Shown: one piece after another, positions 41,037 to 50,256 of the stretch
Layout: every line of letters begins with the position of its first letter
Numbering within the stretch: position 1 is the stretch's first letter
NCBI GenBank assembly: GCA_028694115.1
Contig: JAQUUB010000025.1
Span: forward strand, 1-50,388
DNA: 50,388 bases
Direction of reading: 5' to 3'
Source of the DNA: Lachnospiraceae bacterium
GTDB taxonomy: Bacteria > Bacillota_A > Clostridia > Lachnospirales > Lachnospiraceae
Translations under genes and position numbers: made by a program
Notes under the pieces: model-generated
The model's database searches: none
What the model saw: only the letters and a program-made list of their open reading frames with translations
Told to the model about the DNA's origin: nothing

Positions 41037-42233
41037 ATGGGAAAATTTAGTAATCGTTGGACAAGAGCAGCGATTCCGGCGCTTTTAATTCACTGCAGTA
41101 TAGGAACAGTGTACTGTTGGTCATTAATTAAGGGGGATATAGCAGAGTATATAGGGTGCTCAAAGGGCTCTGTTGAATGGGCATTTAGTATTGCAATTTT
41201 CTTCCTTGGAATGTCAGCAGCATTTGCTGGTGGAGTTGTAGAAAAGGATATTCATAAATCATCATTAATTGCAGCAATTTGCTTTGCTATTGGTTTTGCT
41301 GGAACTGGCTTAAGCGTTTATTTTAAATCATTAGTTGGTATTTATATTTTCTATGGTGTAATTATGGGTATTGGATTGGGATTAGGGTATTTATCTCCAG
41401 TTAAGACCCTCATGCTTTGGTTTAAAGATCAGAAGGGATTGGCAACCGGACTTGCAGTAGCAGGATTTGGTTTGGCAAAAGTAATTGCCAGCCCGATTAT
41501 GACTGCACTAATAGGTAAGGTAGGCATTATTACTATGTTTTATATTCTTGCAGCTGTTTATTTTGTTATGATGATGACAGGTCATTTCCTATTAAATAAA
41601 CCAGAAGGATGGGTAGAAGCGAAGGGAAAATCAGAATTCAAACCTCTTTCTATGTTTAAGAATCCTATATTTATTGGAATTTGGTTGATGTTCTATATTA
41701 ATATTACTTGCGGTCTTGCCTTGATTTCTCAAGAAAAAGATATTATGCATACATTGGGATTATCCGTAGGATTTATTAGTGTTATATCATCTCTTACTGC
41801 AGTCTTTAATGCGGGAGGACGTTTAGGCTTTTCTGCAGCAGCAGATAAGTTAAAAGACCGTAATACCATTTATAAATTAATATTCATACTATCTATCGGA
41901 TTATCTGTAATAACAGTTGTGACAAATGGAATAAATAATGCAATTATACCATTGATTATCGTTCTGCTTTGTACTGTAAATGCAGGATATGGTGGAGGAT
42001 TCAGTAATCTTCCAACATTGTTGTCAGACCGTTATGGAATGAAAAATGTAAGTCAGATTCATGGATTAGCACTATCTGCATGGGCAATGGCAGGACTGTC
42101 AGGTAATCAGTTAAGTTCTTTCATTGTTGCAAGAACGGGTTCGTTTACTAATGTTTTGATTGTAACGAGTATTCTTTATACAATTGCACTGGTTATCAGT
42201 TTTGTAATTGTAAAATCTAAGAAGGTAGCATAA
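41037..42233 (+). CDS. OFA-type major facilitator transporter
   Basis: A 398-residue MFS protein with 12 helices. The start RWTRAAIPALLIHCSIGTVY and CWSLIKG, then GCSKGSVEWAFSIAIFFLGM, are typical of the oxalate/formate antiporter (OFA) group; GIGLGLGYLSPVKTLMLWFK and DQKGLATGLAVAGFGLAKVI are the central MFS A-loop region. It probably exchanges small carboxylates; substrate cannot be fixed by sequence. AGGAAAGCAGG precedes the ATG. Single-gene unit with its own promoter, operator-like repeat and terminator. Confidence 0.88.
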   Translation: MGKFSNRWTRAAIPALLIHCSIGTVYCWSLIKGDIAEYIGCSKGSVEWAFSIAIFFLGMSAAFAGGVVEKDIHKSSLIAAICFAIGFAGTGLSVYFKSLVGIYIFYGVIMGIGLGLGYLSPVKTLMLWFKDQKGLATGLAVAGFGLAKVIASPIMTALIGKVGIITMFYILAAVYFVMMMTGHFLLNKPEGWVEAKGKSEFKPLSMFKNPIFIGIWLMFYINITCGLALISQEKDIMHTLGLSVGFISVISSLTAVFNAGGRLGFSAAADKLKDRNTIYKLIFILSIGLSVITVVTNGINNAIIPLIIVLLCTVNAGYGGGFSNLPTLLSDRYGMKNVSQIHGLALSAWAMAGLSGNQLSSFIVARTGSFTNVLIVTSILYTIALVISFVIVKSKKVA

Positions 42234-42237
42234 TTAC

Positions 42238-42291
42238 TAAAAATAAGAGACTCTTTTTTGTACCTGAGGTATAAGAAAGAGTCTTATTTTA
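42238..42291 (+). terminator. Terminator after MFS gene
   Basis: Long stem of AAAATAAGA...CTCTTT with AAAGAGTCTTATTTT (two-base bulge), and an inner TACC/GGTA pair. Confidence 0.75.
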
Positions 42292-42424
42292 TGTATAATA
42301 GAAAAAGAGCCGTATATCCTAATAATGGAATATGTTTGAATTCTTTATTAAGATTTCCGAAATATACGCAATTAAAAACAAAAATGTGATATGCTAATTT
42401 CATTCATAATAGTAAAAATTATTG

Positions 42425-42454
42425 CATGCAAGAAGCATGCAGATAGGAGTAAGA
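42425..42454 (+). promoter_or_regulatory. Hairpin-plus-RBS leader of lipoprotein gene
   Basis: GCATGC-AAGAA-GCATGC hairpin followed by AGATAGGAGTAAGA. The AGGAG (42445-42449) decides for GTG 42455 as start. The arrangement repeats that before the FNT gene at 24536-24566. Confidence 0.45.
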
Positions 42455-43999
42455 GTGAAAAGAAAATTAATTCAAATAACAATAATTGCTGCAATGATCA
42501 TGCTGACAGCGTGTGGAAAAACAGAAGAAAATATAATAAGTAACAAAATAGATGATGAATCAGTAAAAGAAAATACACTTTCACAGTCTGAAGTGAAAAA
42601 AGAAGTTAATTCTGAGTCAGTAAATACTGTTTCAAATGATAAAACGGAACACAAAGTTCCAACAGAAGAAATAACACAAATAAATTTTGAAACGAAAGTA
42701 AAAGAAGATACTTTTGAAAATGCACTTGCATACATTACAGAACAAAAGGGAAAGATGCCTGCAATTGACTATAGCTTAGTAACTTATCTGCCAGAAAATC
42801 GGGATACTAGCTTAGCAATAGAAAACGTAGCGGATGAGATTGATGCAAAAATAGGAGCTTACTCTGTTAAGAAAATCAGAATGCTACGTACCGATAATCA
42901 TGGTTCTACGATCGATTTTACAGTTTATACAAATCCAGGAACTAAAAAAATAGATAAGATTATATCCACAGAGTACTGTAGTGATGGCAGAGATATTACA
43001 AATTTTTATTTTAATGAAGGAAGTCTTTCCTATGTATATTCCTATAAGGACAATATATATGGAACATCCTATAAGGATGGAACGATTCGGGGTAAAAAAT
43101 GTTATTTTGCAAAAAGCACGATGGTAGAATGTTATATTAATGATGAAGATGCTTTAAAGAGTAATAAATCCTATACAGCAAAAGATTATAAAAAGTATGA
43201 TGAATTTATACAGTCTCAGTACGATGAATTAGAAAAGGATTTAATTAATCGTGCGTATACGACCTACATGGCTGTGAAGGATATCCCAGGAACAGCTACA
43301 ATCAGTGGATATGTAGCAGACGAGTATGGCGGAATATTATCAAATGTTAAAATGACAATTACTTCAAAATCTCATAAATATTCATCAAGTTTTGTTACAA
43401 ATGGAGACGGATATTTTGAAACGCAGGTGCCAGTAAATAATGAAGATTGGTATGGAGTGGAATTAAAGTATGGAGATTTTAAAACGGTAACAATCAATGA
43501 TATCTATATCCCAACACAAACAATTTCTTACTCATTGGGAATTACTTATATGGCGGCCGAAGGTGAGAATAAACATGATACCGATTACTATTTATTAGAT
43601 GTCACAAAAAATGCATCGAAACGACTAAAGGATAATGAATATCAGATTGTATTAACATATGATAATACGAAGGCAGAGTTGCAACCGTTCATGATTAACT
43701 TAGGAAAAGAGAAAAAGAATACCGATAGTAGTATAATTGTATCGGTAGATAAAGATACACAGTTTAAATATTATGTTACAGATAAACGCGGTGGAAATAG
43801 TGATAATACGATGACGTATGAAATGTCTACAAGTGAAGCACAGGTAAAAGTATATAATAAAGATGGATTAGTCGCATCTTATCAAGTACCTGTGAATAAG
43901 GCGGGAGTTGTATGGGAGGTATTTGAAATTAATGGAACAACCATAGTTCCTGTGGATAATTATTATTATGATGTAGGAAAAGAAGTATTTTTTGAATGA
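42455..43999 (+). CDS. Lipoprotein with carboxypeptidase-regulatory-like domain
   Basis: 514 residues from GTG 42455. Signal sequence with lipobox LTAC (Cys at 20), so it is lipid-anchored on the outer face. A Ser/Glu/Lys-rich linker runs to about 100. Around residues 285-355 a beta-sandwich domain reads ATISGYVADEYGGILSNVKM and continues with GDGYFETQVP, the pattern of CarboxypepD_reg / Big-type domains. The remainder is not recognised. Single gene with its own terminator. Function unknown; it may bind a surface ligand. Confidence 0.8.
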   Translation: MKRKLIQITIIAAMIMLTACGKTEENIISNKIDDESVKENTLSQSEVKKEVNSESVNTVSNDKTEHKVPTEEITQINFETKVKEDTFENALAYITEQKGKMPAIDYSLVTYLPENRDTSLAIENVADEIDAKIGAYSVKKIRMLRTDNHGSTIDFTVYTNPGTKKIDKIISTEYCSDGRDITNFYFNEGSLSYVYSYKDNIYGTSYKDGTIRGKKCYFAKSTMVECYINDEDALKSNKSYTAKDYKKYDEFIQSQYDELEKDLINRAYTTYMAVKDIPGTATISGYVADEYGGILSNVKMTITSKSHKYSSSFVTNGDGYFETQVPVNNEDWYGVELKYGDFKTVTINDIYIPTQTISYSLGITYMAAEGENKHDTDYYLLDVTKNASKRLKDNEYQIVLTYDNTKAELQPFMINLGKEKKNTDSSIIVSVDKDTQFKYYVTDKRGGNSDNTMTYEMSTSEAQVKVYNKDGLVASYQVPVNKAGVVWEVFEINGTTIVPVDNYYYDVGKEVFFE

Positions 44000-44004
44000 G
44001 AAAA

Positions 44005-44046
44005 AGAAGTTGATTGTTGTTTATAAGCAGTCAACTTCTATTTTTT
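44005..44046 (+). terminator. Terminator after lipoprotein gene
   Basis: AGAAGTTGA (44005-44013) pairs with TCAACTTCT (44031-44039), then ATTTTTT. Confidence 0.85.
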
Positions 44047-44069
44047 ATATTAATTTAATAATTATTTAA

Positions 44070-44124
44070 TTGACATTAAAAGGATAAAAGAATAACATTT
44101 AACAATGTTAATAATTAACGTTGT
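44070..44124 (+). promoter_or_regulatory. Upstream promoter candidate with palindrome (RND operon)
   Basis: TTGACA (44070-44075), 17 bases, TAACAT (44093-44098). Just after it, 44102-44124 is a 23-base near-palindrome (ACAATGTTAAT and ATTAACGTTGT, one mismatched pair). Confidence 0.45.
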
Positions 44125-44199
44125 AAACTAATAAAAATATATAAAGCATCAAATAGTATTTCAAGACAATGAAAATATGAAAATAGTGTAAATAATGTA

Positions 44200-44231
44200 T
44201 TGACATATAATACTATATTGTATATAGTATT
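44200..44231 (+). promoter_or_regulatory. Promoter and overlapping operator of RND operon
   Basis: TTGACA (44200-44205), 17 bases, TATAGT (44223-44228). A perfect inverted repeat, AATACTATAT (44209-44218) and ATATAGTATT (44222-44231) with a 3-base centre, covers the spacer and -10, as expected for a repressor. The 44000-44314 gap holds only this, the upstream promoter candidate and the terminator. Confidence 0.75.
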
Positions 44232-44314
44232 GAATTGAAAACAGTATTAAATGGCAAATAATATTGCGTAATATGAATTATAGAAGAACGATGGGTAAGA
44301 AGAGGAGAAATAAA

Positions 44315-45958
44315 ATGAAAAAAAAGTTAGTATGTGCGGTGCTGGCGGTAAGCATGGTAATGACAGCATGTGGAAGCAGTAAGGAGAAAGCCGAAGAGAA
44401 GGAAACGGTATCAGTAGATATTACTAGTCCTGAATTCGGGGATATTTCTGTTAAGGGAGAATTCATGGGCACACTGGAGCCAGAAGAAGAGACGGCCGTA
44501 ATTCCAAAGATGTCTGGAGAAGTTACAGAAACATTCTTCAAGGTTGGAGATCAGGTGGAAGCAGGAGATTTATTATTTACGCTCGATGATACCGCGTTGC
44601 AAATGCAGATGGCGAATGCACAGGCTACGTACGATACGGCAGCAGCAGGTGCGAGTCAACAGCTGGGTGGATTGGATGTACAAAAATCAGGTGCTGAAAA
44701 TTCAGTACTTTCTGCTAGTGATTCCATAAAATCCGTTACGGATGCATGCAGTAATTTAAGTGACTCTTATAATGATGTAGAAGAACAATTAAATGATATG
44801 GGAGATAATAAAAACAATTTAGAAAACGCTGCAAAAAAAGCAAGTGATTATTATCAAAAACTTGCAACAGCAAATAGTCTTCTTGGAAAACTAAAAAGCT
44901 TAGAAGCACAATACATTGCTGCACCCGATGGCTCAGATGAACAATCGAAATTACAATCAGAATTTAATGAATATTTTGCACAGATAACAGGGTCATTAGG
45001 TAATGTTAAGCCATCTGATTCTCATTCATCTGAATATAATGCCTACATAGCAAAGACGACGGGAAATCCATTAATTACAATAGACAATTTATCAACTGAG
45101 ATGACGACAGCAAAAGGAAATGCAAACAGTGCAAGTACAGCATTATCTTCTGTAGAGAGTGGAATTAGTGCCCTCGAGTCTCAAAAAGATAGTATTAATA
45201 GTTCAAAAAATTCAACAGCAACTTCTTATGATCAAGCTGTCAGAGGGAAAAATTTAGCACAGAAAAACCTTGATTACTTTAATAATTATACAGCACCTGG
45301 AACCCAGGCAACCGTGTCGGCAACTTTAAAACAAGCAAGCGTTGGCGTAGAATCTGCGAAACTGCAATTAGATTATACAAAAGTTACGGCTCCTGTAAGT
45401 GGAGTGATTGAGAGTATCAATGTTGAAAAATATGATATGGCTCAAGCTGGTGCTCCAACTTATGTAATCACGAATAAGGATAATATGGTGGTTAATTTCA
45501 AGGTAACAGAAAATGTTAAGAACAATTTAAGTGTGAACCAGGATGTAGTAATAGAAAGAAATGGAACAGAGTATGCTGGATATATTTCAGAAATTCCTTT
45601 AAATGTGGATACTACCAGCGGATTATTTATAATTAAGGCGGTCGTGAAACAGGGTGGGGAACAATTAGTATCTGGAACGGCTGCAAAAGTAACAACTCAG
45701 ACACAATTCTCAGAGAAAACTCTTATGATTCCTATTGATGCAGTGTATTATGATAGCTCGAAAGCATTTACTTATGTAGTAAAGGATGGTGTCGTAAAAA
45801 AAGTGTATATTGAAGTTGGTGTATTCGACGATACAAATATGGAGGTTATTTCCGGAATTAGTGCAGATGATAAAGTTGTATGTTCGTGGTCCTCAGAACT
45901 TCGTGATGGACTTGAAGTTGAAACAAAAGAAGTATCTGCAAACAGCGTAGAAGAATAG
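44315..45958 (+). CDS. RND efflux adaptor lipoprotein (HlyD/MFP family)
   Basis: 547 residues from ATG 44315, which has GAGGAG well placed; an in-frame start at 44264 is less likely. Lipobox MTAC (Cys19). The lipoyl-like half-motif PKMSGEVTETFFKVGDQVEA and its partner VTAPVSGVIESINVEKYDMA flank a long coiled-coil region (about 90-360), followed by the beta-barrel part. In Gram-positive bacteria such adaptors work with RND pumps without an outer-membrane channel. 13 bases before the RND gene. Confidence 0.9.
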   Translation: MKKKLVCAVLAVSMVMTACGSSKEKAEEKETVSVDITSPEFGDISVKGEFMGTLEPEEETAVIPKMSGEVTETFFKVGDQVEAGDLLFTLDDTALQMQMANAQATYDTAAAGASQQLGGLDVQKSGAENSVLSASDSIKSVTDACSNLSDSYNDVEEQLNDMGDNKNNLENAAKKASDYYQKLATANSLLGKLKSLEAQYIAAPDGSDEQSKLQSEFNEYFAQITGSLGNVKPSDSHSSEYNAYIAKTTGNPLITIDNLSTEMTTAKGNANSASTALSSVESGISALESQKDSINSSKNSTATSYDQAVRGKNLAQKNLDYFNNYTAPGTQATVSATLKQASVGVESAKLQLDYTKVTAPVSGVIESINVEKYDMAQAGAPTYVITNKDNMVVNFKVTENVKNNLSVNQDVVIERNGTEYAGYISEIPLNVDTTSGLFIIKAVVKQGGEQLVSGTAAKVTTQTQFSEKTLMIPIDAVYYDSSKAFTYVVKDGVVKKVYIEVGVFDDTNMEVISGISADDKVVCSWSSELRDGLEVETKEVSANSVEE

Positions 45959-45971
45959 GAAGGAAAAGATT

Positions 45972-48900
45972 ATGCATAACTTAACGAAATTATGCCTTAG
46001 AAAACCTATATCTACCATTATCCTTATTATGGCACTGGTTATCTTTGGACTTACGGCGATTCCTAAAATGAATATGCAGTTAACTCCAGATATGGAATTA
46101 CCAATGATGATTGTTTATACGCTTTATCCACAGGCAGGTCCTGAAGAGGTAGAACGTTTAGTAAGTAATAAAATCGAAAATATCGGTGGAACGATTGCAG
46201 GACTAGATAGCGTTATGTCACAATCAATGGAAAATATGTCTTACATGATTTTTTCATTTGATTATGGAACCGATATGGATGAGGCCTATATGGATTTGCA
46301 GGAGGAACTGCAGACCATTAAGAATGATTTGCCAGAAAAAGCAAGTACGCCAGTGGTTATCATTATGGATATCAATGCAACGGATGCGATGGATTTGTCC
46401 ATTGCTTCCAAGGATGGCAGTAATGTATTAAATTATGTAAATGATACATTAAAACCTGAGATAGATAAAATTACGAATGTTGCCAGCACGACTGTCTGGG
46501 GTGGAAATGAAGCTTATATCAGTGTAAATCTGATTGCTGAGAAACTAGAACAGTACAATTTGAATATGTCATCGATTGCTAATTTTTTAACAGCTGCTAA
46601 TTTCTCAATGCCAGCAGGATCTGTTGATGTAGGTAGTCAGACTTTTAATGTAAGTGCAGAGGTAGATTATAGTAGAATTACGGATATTCAAAATATTCCA
46701 ATAACAACGGGATCGGGAGAAGTTATCCATTTATCTGATGTGGCTAATGTTTCTTTTGCTTCAAAAGAAGCAGATAGTTTAAGCCGTTATAACGGATATG
46801 AAAACGTTACGTTAGGAATTGTAAAACAACAAGGAACAAATGCCGTTGAATTGTCAAAGGATGTCAAAAAGGTTATTAATGATTTAAATGAAAAATATCC
46901 AGACATGGAAGTTACAACGACCTATGATAGTAGTACTGCGATTATTTCTTCTCTTAAAAGTGTTGCGGAGACACTGGTATTAGGTATTATTATTACAATG
47001 TTTGTTTTATTCCTCTTCTTTGGTGATCTCAAAGCCAGTCTGATTGTAGGAAGCTCTATGCCCATATCATTACTTGCAACTACAATCTTAATGAATGCAT
47101 GTGGCTATTCGTTAAACATAGTTACGATGGGAGCGCTAGTTATTGGTATTGGAATGATGGTAGACAATTCCATTGTTGTAGTAGAAATGTGCTTCCGTAA
47201 GAAAGCACAGGGGATGTCATACGAAGAAGCATCCTATTCAGGTGTAAAAACAGTTGCGTTATCGATTACCGCGTCAACATTGACAACCGTTGTTGTATAT
47301 TTTCCATTAGCATTATTAAAAGGATTATCAGGACAGATGTTTGGACAGTTAGGATTTACAATTATCTTTTCGTTGACTTCTTCATTAATCGCAGCAATGT
47401 CCTTGGTTCCGCTATGCTTTAGTAAGTATCAGCCAAAAGAAAAAACAGATACAATAGTTTCGCGTTTCCTAGACAAGGTATCTAACTGGTATGGGAACTT
47501 ATTGTCGAAAGCTTTAAATAGGAAAAAGCTTTTATCAGTTCTGGCTCTTGTGATATTTATTATATCAATGTTTTGCTTTAAGTTTGTGCACTTTGAATTA
47601 ATGCCGGCTACAGATGAAGGGCAGATTACAGTGGCCGGGGAGGTAAGACCGGGTCTCAGCCTTGAAAATAAAGATGCAGTTATTAAAAAATTAGAACAGT
47701 TTGTGAGTGAAGATATAGATGTTAAAAATTATTCTGCCAGTACAGAAGCAGGGTCATCTTCCATAACGGTGAAGGCATATTTGAAAAAAGAACGTTCAAG
47801 AAGTACGGAAGATATTGTAAACGAATGGAACAAAGAAATGCAGCAGTTTAAAAATGTTGAAATAGTCTGCAGTTCTACCTCATCATCGATGATGAGTACA
47901 GGAGGCGGTACCGGCAAGGAAGTTGATATTCAGGGTTCCAATTATGAGGATTTGAAGGTTGCAATTAAACAACTTGATGAACAGATTCGGAAAATTGATG
48001 GTGTAATTAGTACCACCTCATCTTTTAGTAATTCGGGATCGAAAGCAGAAGTTATAATTGACCCTATTAAAGCAGTAGCAGCAGGCACAACTCCGGCTCA
48101 GGCAGCACAAAGCCTATACATGATTAAAACAGGGAAAGATGCCATGGATGTTTCCATAGAGGATAAGGATTATAAGGTAACGGTAGAATATCCAAGTGAA
48201 TCTTATAAGACAGTTCAGGATATTCTCAATTTATCAATACCAAATAATTATGGGAAATCAATCATCTTATCGGATATTGCAGAAATTAAATATACCGATA
48301 CCCCAGAAATGATTGAAAGGCAGGATTCTCTATATAAAGCAAGTATTACAGCAAATTATGACACGGAAAAGAAATATGAGGTCGAGGATGCAATCAAAAC
48401 GCTGATGGAGGAGGTTTCCTTACCAAGAGGTGTTAAGCAGATGTCTAATATGGAAGACGAAATGATGATGGAAGAGTTTAAGGCAATCTTAATTGCTACC
48501 GCAACAGGTCTTTGGCTGGTATTTATGGTAATGGCAATGCAGTTTGAATCCATTCGTTATGCTGGTATGATTATGTTCTGTGTACCATTTAGTTTAATTG
48601 GATCTGTACTAATGTTACTTGTTACCCAGAGTACACTTAGTATGACCTCCATGATGGGATTCCTGATGCTAGGAGGTATTGTCGTAAATAATGGTATTCT
48701 TTATGTAGATACAACGAATCAGCTACGACAGTCCATGCCAACAGAAGAAGCGCTCATTGAGGCTGGAAAATCAAGATTACGTCCAATTCTTATGACAACC
48801 TTGACAACGATTCTTTCCATGGTTCCATTAGGACTTGGAATTGGTGAAAACGGCGAGGTAATGCAGGGTATGGCAGCTGTTATTATCGGTGGATTAGTAG

Positions 48901-49064
48901 CTTCCACAATCTTGACCTTGATTTTACTTCCGATTTTCTATATGATTATTCATAAGCATAGTAAAGCGAAAAAGCTGAAAAAGAAGAGAAAGCTTGAAAT
49001 GGCAGCAATTGGACTGGAAAATGCCATAGAAACGGGAATGACAGATGATTCTGGTACAGAATAG
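45972..49064 (+). CDS. RND family efflux transporter permease
   Basis: 1030 residues with the AcrB-like layout: helix 1 (KPISTIILIMALVIFGLTAI), large outer domain, helices 2-6 (LVLGIIITMFVLFLFFGDLK, GALVIGIGMMVDNSIVVVE with the proton-relay Asp), second outer domain, and the last six helices (GGIVVNNGILYVDTTNQLRQ). It is full length. It exports hydrophobic or amphipathic compounds, or lipids, using the proton gradient; substrate unknown. RBS GGAAGG. Second gene of the operon with the adaptor. Confidence 0.93.
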   Translation: MHNLTKLCLRKPISTIILIMALVIFGLTAIPKMNMQLTPDMELPMMIVYTLYPQAGPEEVERLVSNKIENIGGTIAGLDSVMSQSMENMSYMIFSFDYGTDMDEAYMDLQEELQTIKNDLPEKASTPVVIIMDINATDAMDLSIASKDGSNVLNYVNDTLKPEIDKITNVASTTVWGGNEAYISVNLIAEKLEQYNLNMSSIANFLTAANFSMPAGSVDVGSQTFNVSAEVDYSRITDIQNIPITTGSGEVIHLSDVANVSFASKEADSLSRYNGYENVTLGIVKQQGTNAVELSKDVKKVINDLNEKYPDMEVTTTYDSSTAIISSLKSVAETLVLGIIITMFVLFLFFGDLKASLIVGSSMPISLLATTILMNACGYSLNIVTMGALVIGIGMMVDNSIVVVEMCFRKKAQGMSYEEASYSGVKTVALSITASTLTTVVVYFPLALLKGLSGQMFGQLGFTIIFSLTSSLIAAMSLVPLCFSKYQPKEKTDTIVSRFLDKVSNWYGNLLSKALNRKKLLSVLALVIFIISMFCFKFVHFELMPATDEGQITVAGEVRPGLSLENKDAVIKKLEQFVSEDIDVKNYSASTEAGSSSITVKAYLKKERSRSTEDIVNEWNKEMQQFKNVEIVCSSTSSSMMSTGGGTGKEVDIQGSNYEDLKVAIKQLDEQIRKIDGVISTTSSFSNSGSKAEVIIDPIKAVAAGTTPAQAAQSLYMIKTGKDAMDVSIEDKDYKVTVEYPSESYKTVQDILNLSIPNNYGKSIILSDIAEIKYTDTPEMIERQDSLYKASITANYDTEKKYEVEDAIKTLMEEVSLPRGVKQMSNMEDEMMMEEFKAILIATATGLWLVFMVMAMQFESIRYAGMIMFCVPFSLIGSVLMLLVTQSTLSMTSMMGFLMLGGIVVNNGILYVDTTNQLRQSMPTEEALIEAGKSRLRPILMTTLTTILSMVPLGLGIGENGEVMQGMAAVIIGGLVASTILTLILLPIFYMIIHKHSKAKKLKKKRKLEMAAIGLENAIETGMTDDSGTE

Positions 49065-49103
49065 CAGAGGAATCTGGAAAATAGGTTTAATAGGAGAAGC
49101 TTT

Positions 49104-49436
49104 ATGAATTATTTAAGGGCTATTGGGGACGGTCTGGTGATAGCGGGGATTTATATTTTGACGGTAAAAAGAAAACCGCAGTGGAAGATGAAAGCATTAG
49201 CAATTGGATTGATTTATAGTATTCTTAGTGTATGGATTATTTACAGAGGACAGGAGAACTCAAATTATTTTTTCTGGCATCCTTATATTTCATGGATGGT
49301 GGTAAATATTTTTGATTATACTGTCAATAAGAAGGATTGGAAAGAAAAAGTACTCCTATGGCCATTCGTCATTCTACCTATTATTGCAGGCTTTGAATTG
49401 GCAGTTTCATGGCTGATGAAACTGTATATCAGATAA
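49104..49436 (+). CDS. Small membrane protein after RND gene
   Basis: 110 residues with three or four hydrophobic segments (about 5-20, 30-48, 60-72, 84-105). I do not recognise a family. It starts 39 bases after the RND gene with TAGGAGAAG upstream and no separate promoter, so it is probably co-transcribed and may be an accessory part. A terminator shared with the convergent TetR gene follows. Confidence 0.75.
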   Translation: MNYLRAIGDGLVIAGIYILTVKRKPQWKMKALAIGLIYSILSVWIIYRGQENSNYFFWHPYISWMVVNIFDYTVNKKDWKEKVLLWPFVILPIIAGFELAVSWLMKLYIR

Positions 49437-49451
49437 TTAAAGAATAAAAAG

Positions 49452-49497
49452 AGCTTTTGCAATGGAGAGAAATTTTCTCCATGCAAAAGCTTTTTTT
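49452..49497. terminator. Bidirectional terminator
   Basis: AGCTTTTGCA and ATGGAGA pair with TCTCCAT and GCAAAAGCT (49476-49491) in a long stem, followed by TTTTTTT on the plus strand. The minus strand reads into AAAAAGAG complement (CTCTTTTT), so it can serve the TetR gene too. Confidence 0.85.
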
Positions 49498-49508
49498 ATG
49501 AAAGTAGA

Positions 49509-50111
49509 TTAGGAAACCTCCATTGAACGCATCATTTCTCTAATCGTGTTGAAAATATAGGGCTTAAGTTCTGCGATTGGAACTGGTTCATCATAGAGAA
49601 TTGAGCTATAGCTTGTGGAGCTTACAAGTTCTACAATCATGTAAACTAAGATTTCGGGATTTTCATACTGCTTGTCAGACTCTTGAAACATGGAAGTGTA
49701 AATATCTAAAAAATTAATTCCTTCCTCAGGGGTATTCGATATTAAGACACTTTTGAAAATTCCCCAGCTTAAATTTTTAGAGATAAAGTTGAGAAGTGAC
49801 TTATTTGCAGATAATTGATCGATGATATGATCGACAATAAAAATTATTTTTTCCTCCAGAGAGGTAATTTTCGTTTTGGCTAAACTCCTTTCTGCTTTAC
49901 GAAAGACTTGGCTTGCTTTATGGGCAATCAGTTTATTACGGATATCGTACTTGTCTGAAAAATAGAGATAGAAGGTACCTTTTGCAACGCCCGCGCGGTC
50001 TACGATTTCTGAAATGGATGTTTTATTAATACCCTTTGTAGTAAATAAATCGAAGGCGGTATTTAATAAGGCATCTTTTTTTAATTGCTTATTTAGTTCA
50101 AGCTTTCCCAT
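49509..50111 (-). CDS. TetR/AcrR-family regulator
   Basis: 200 residues. The N-terminal HTH is ALLNTAFDLFTTKGINKTSI with SEIVDRAGVAKGTFYLYFSD (about 14-57), the full TetR motif; the rest is a helical ligand domain. AGGAGG (50118-50123) lies well before ATG 50111. Its own promoter and a divergent one share TGACynnnrGTCA operators (50156-50256), so self-repression is likely. It may or may not control the RND operon on its left: that promoter has a different palindrome. Confidence 0.92.
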   Translation of the reverse strand: MGKLELNKQLKKDALLNTAFDLFTTKGINKTSISEIVDRAGVAKGTFYLYFSDKYDIRNKLIAHKASQVFRKAERSLAKTKITSLEEKIIFIVDHIIDQLSANKSLLNFISKNLSWGIFKSVLISNTPEEGINFLDIYTSMFQESDKQYENPEILVYMIVELVSSTSYSSILYDEPVPIAELKPYIFNTIREMMRSMEVS

Positions 50112-50140
50112 AAAAAGCCTCCTTTTTTGATTATGCTTGG

Positions 50141-50169
50141 ACTATATCACAAAAATGACCGACGGTCAA
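50141..50169 (-). promoter_or_regulatory. Promoter of tetR gene
   Basis: Minus strand TTGACC (50164-50169), 17 bases, TATAGT (50141-50146). Operator O1 covers the -35. Confidence 0.8.
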
Positions 50170-50256
50170 ATAAATTATTAAAAAATTATAAAAATTATTG
50201 ACCAACAGTCATTTGTGTGATATAACACAAAAGAAAATAAAAGTGACTAATGGTCA
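50156..50256. promoter_or_regulatory. Three TetR-type operators
   Basis: TGACCGACGGTCA (50156-50168), TGACCAACAGTCA (50199-50211) and TGACTAATGGTCA (50244-50256) share the pattern TGACynnnrGTCA. Starts are 43 and 45 bases apart. The first lies on the tetR promoter and the second on the rightward promoter, so one protein can control both. Confidence 0.75.
50198..50226 (+). promoter_or_regulatory. Divergent rightward promoter
   Basis: TTGACC (50198-50203), 17 bases, TATAAC (50221-50226). The product lies beyond 50388. Its sequence is very like the tetR promoter, including GTCATTT and TGTGATATA. Confidence 0.7.

Noticed and set aside
40819..41088. Plus-strand 89-codon frame between the Mrr-like gene and the MFS gene
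   Set aside because: It crosses the end of one gene, a promoter and the start of another; no domain or ribosome site.
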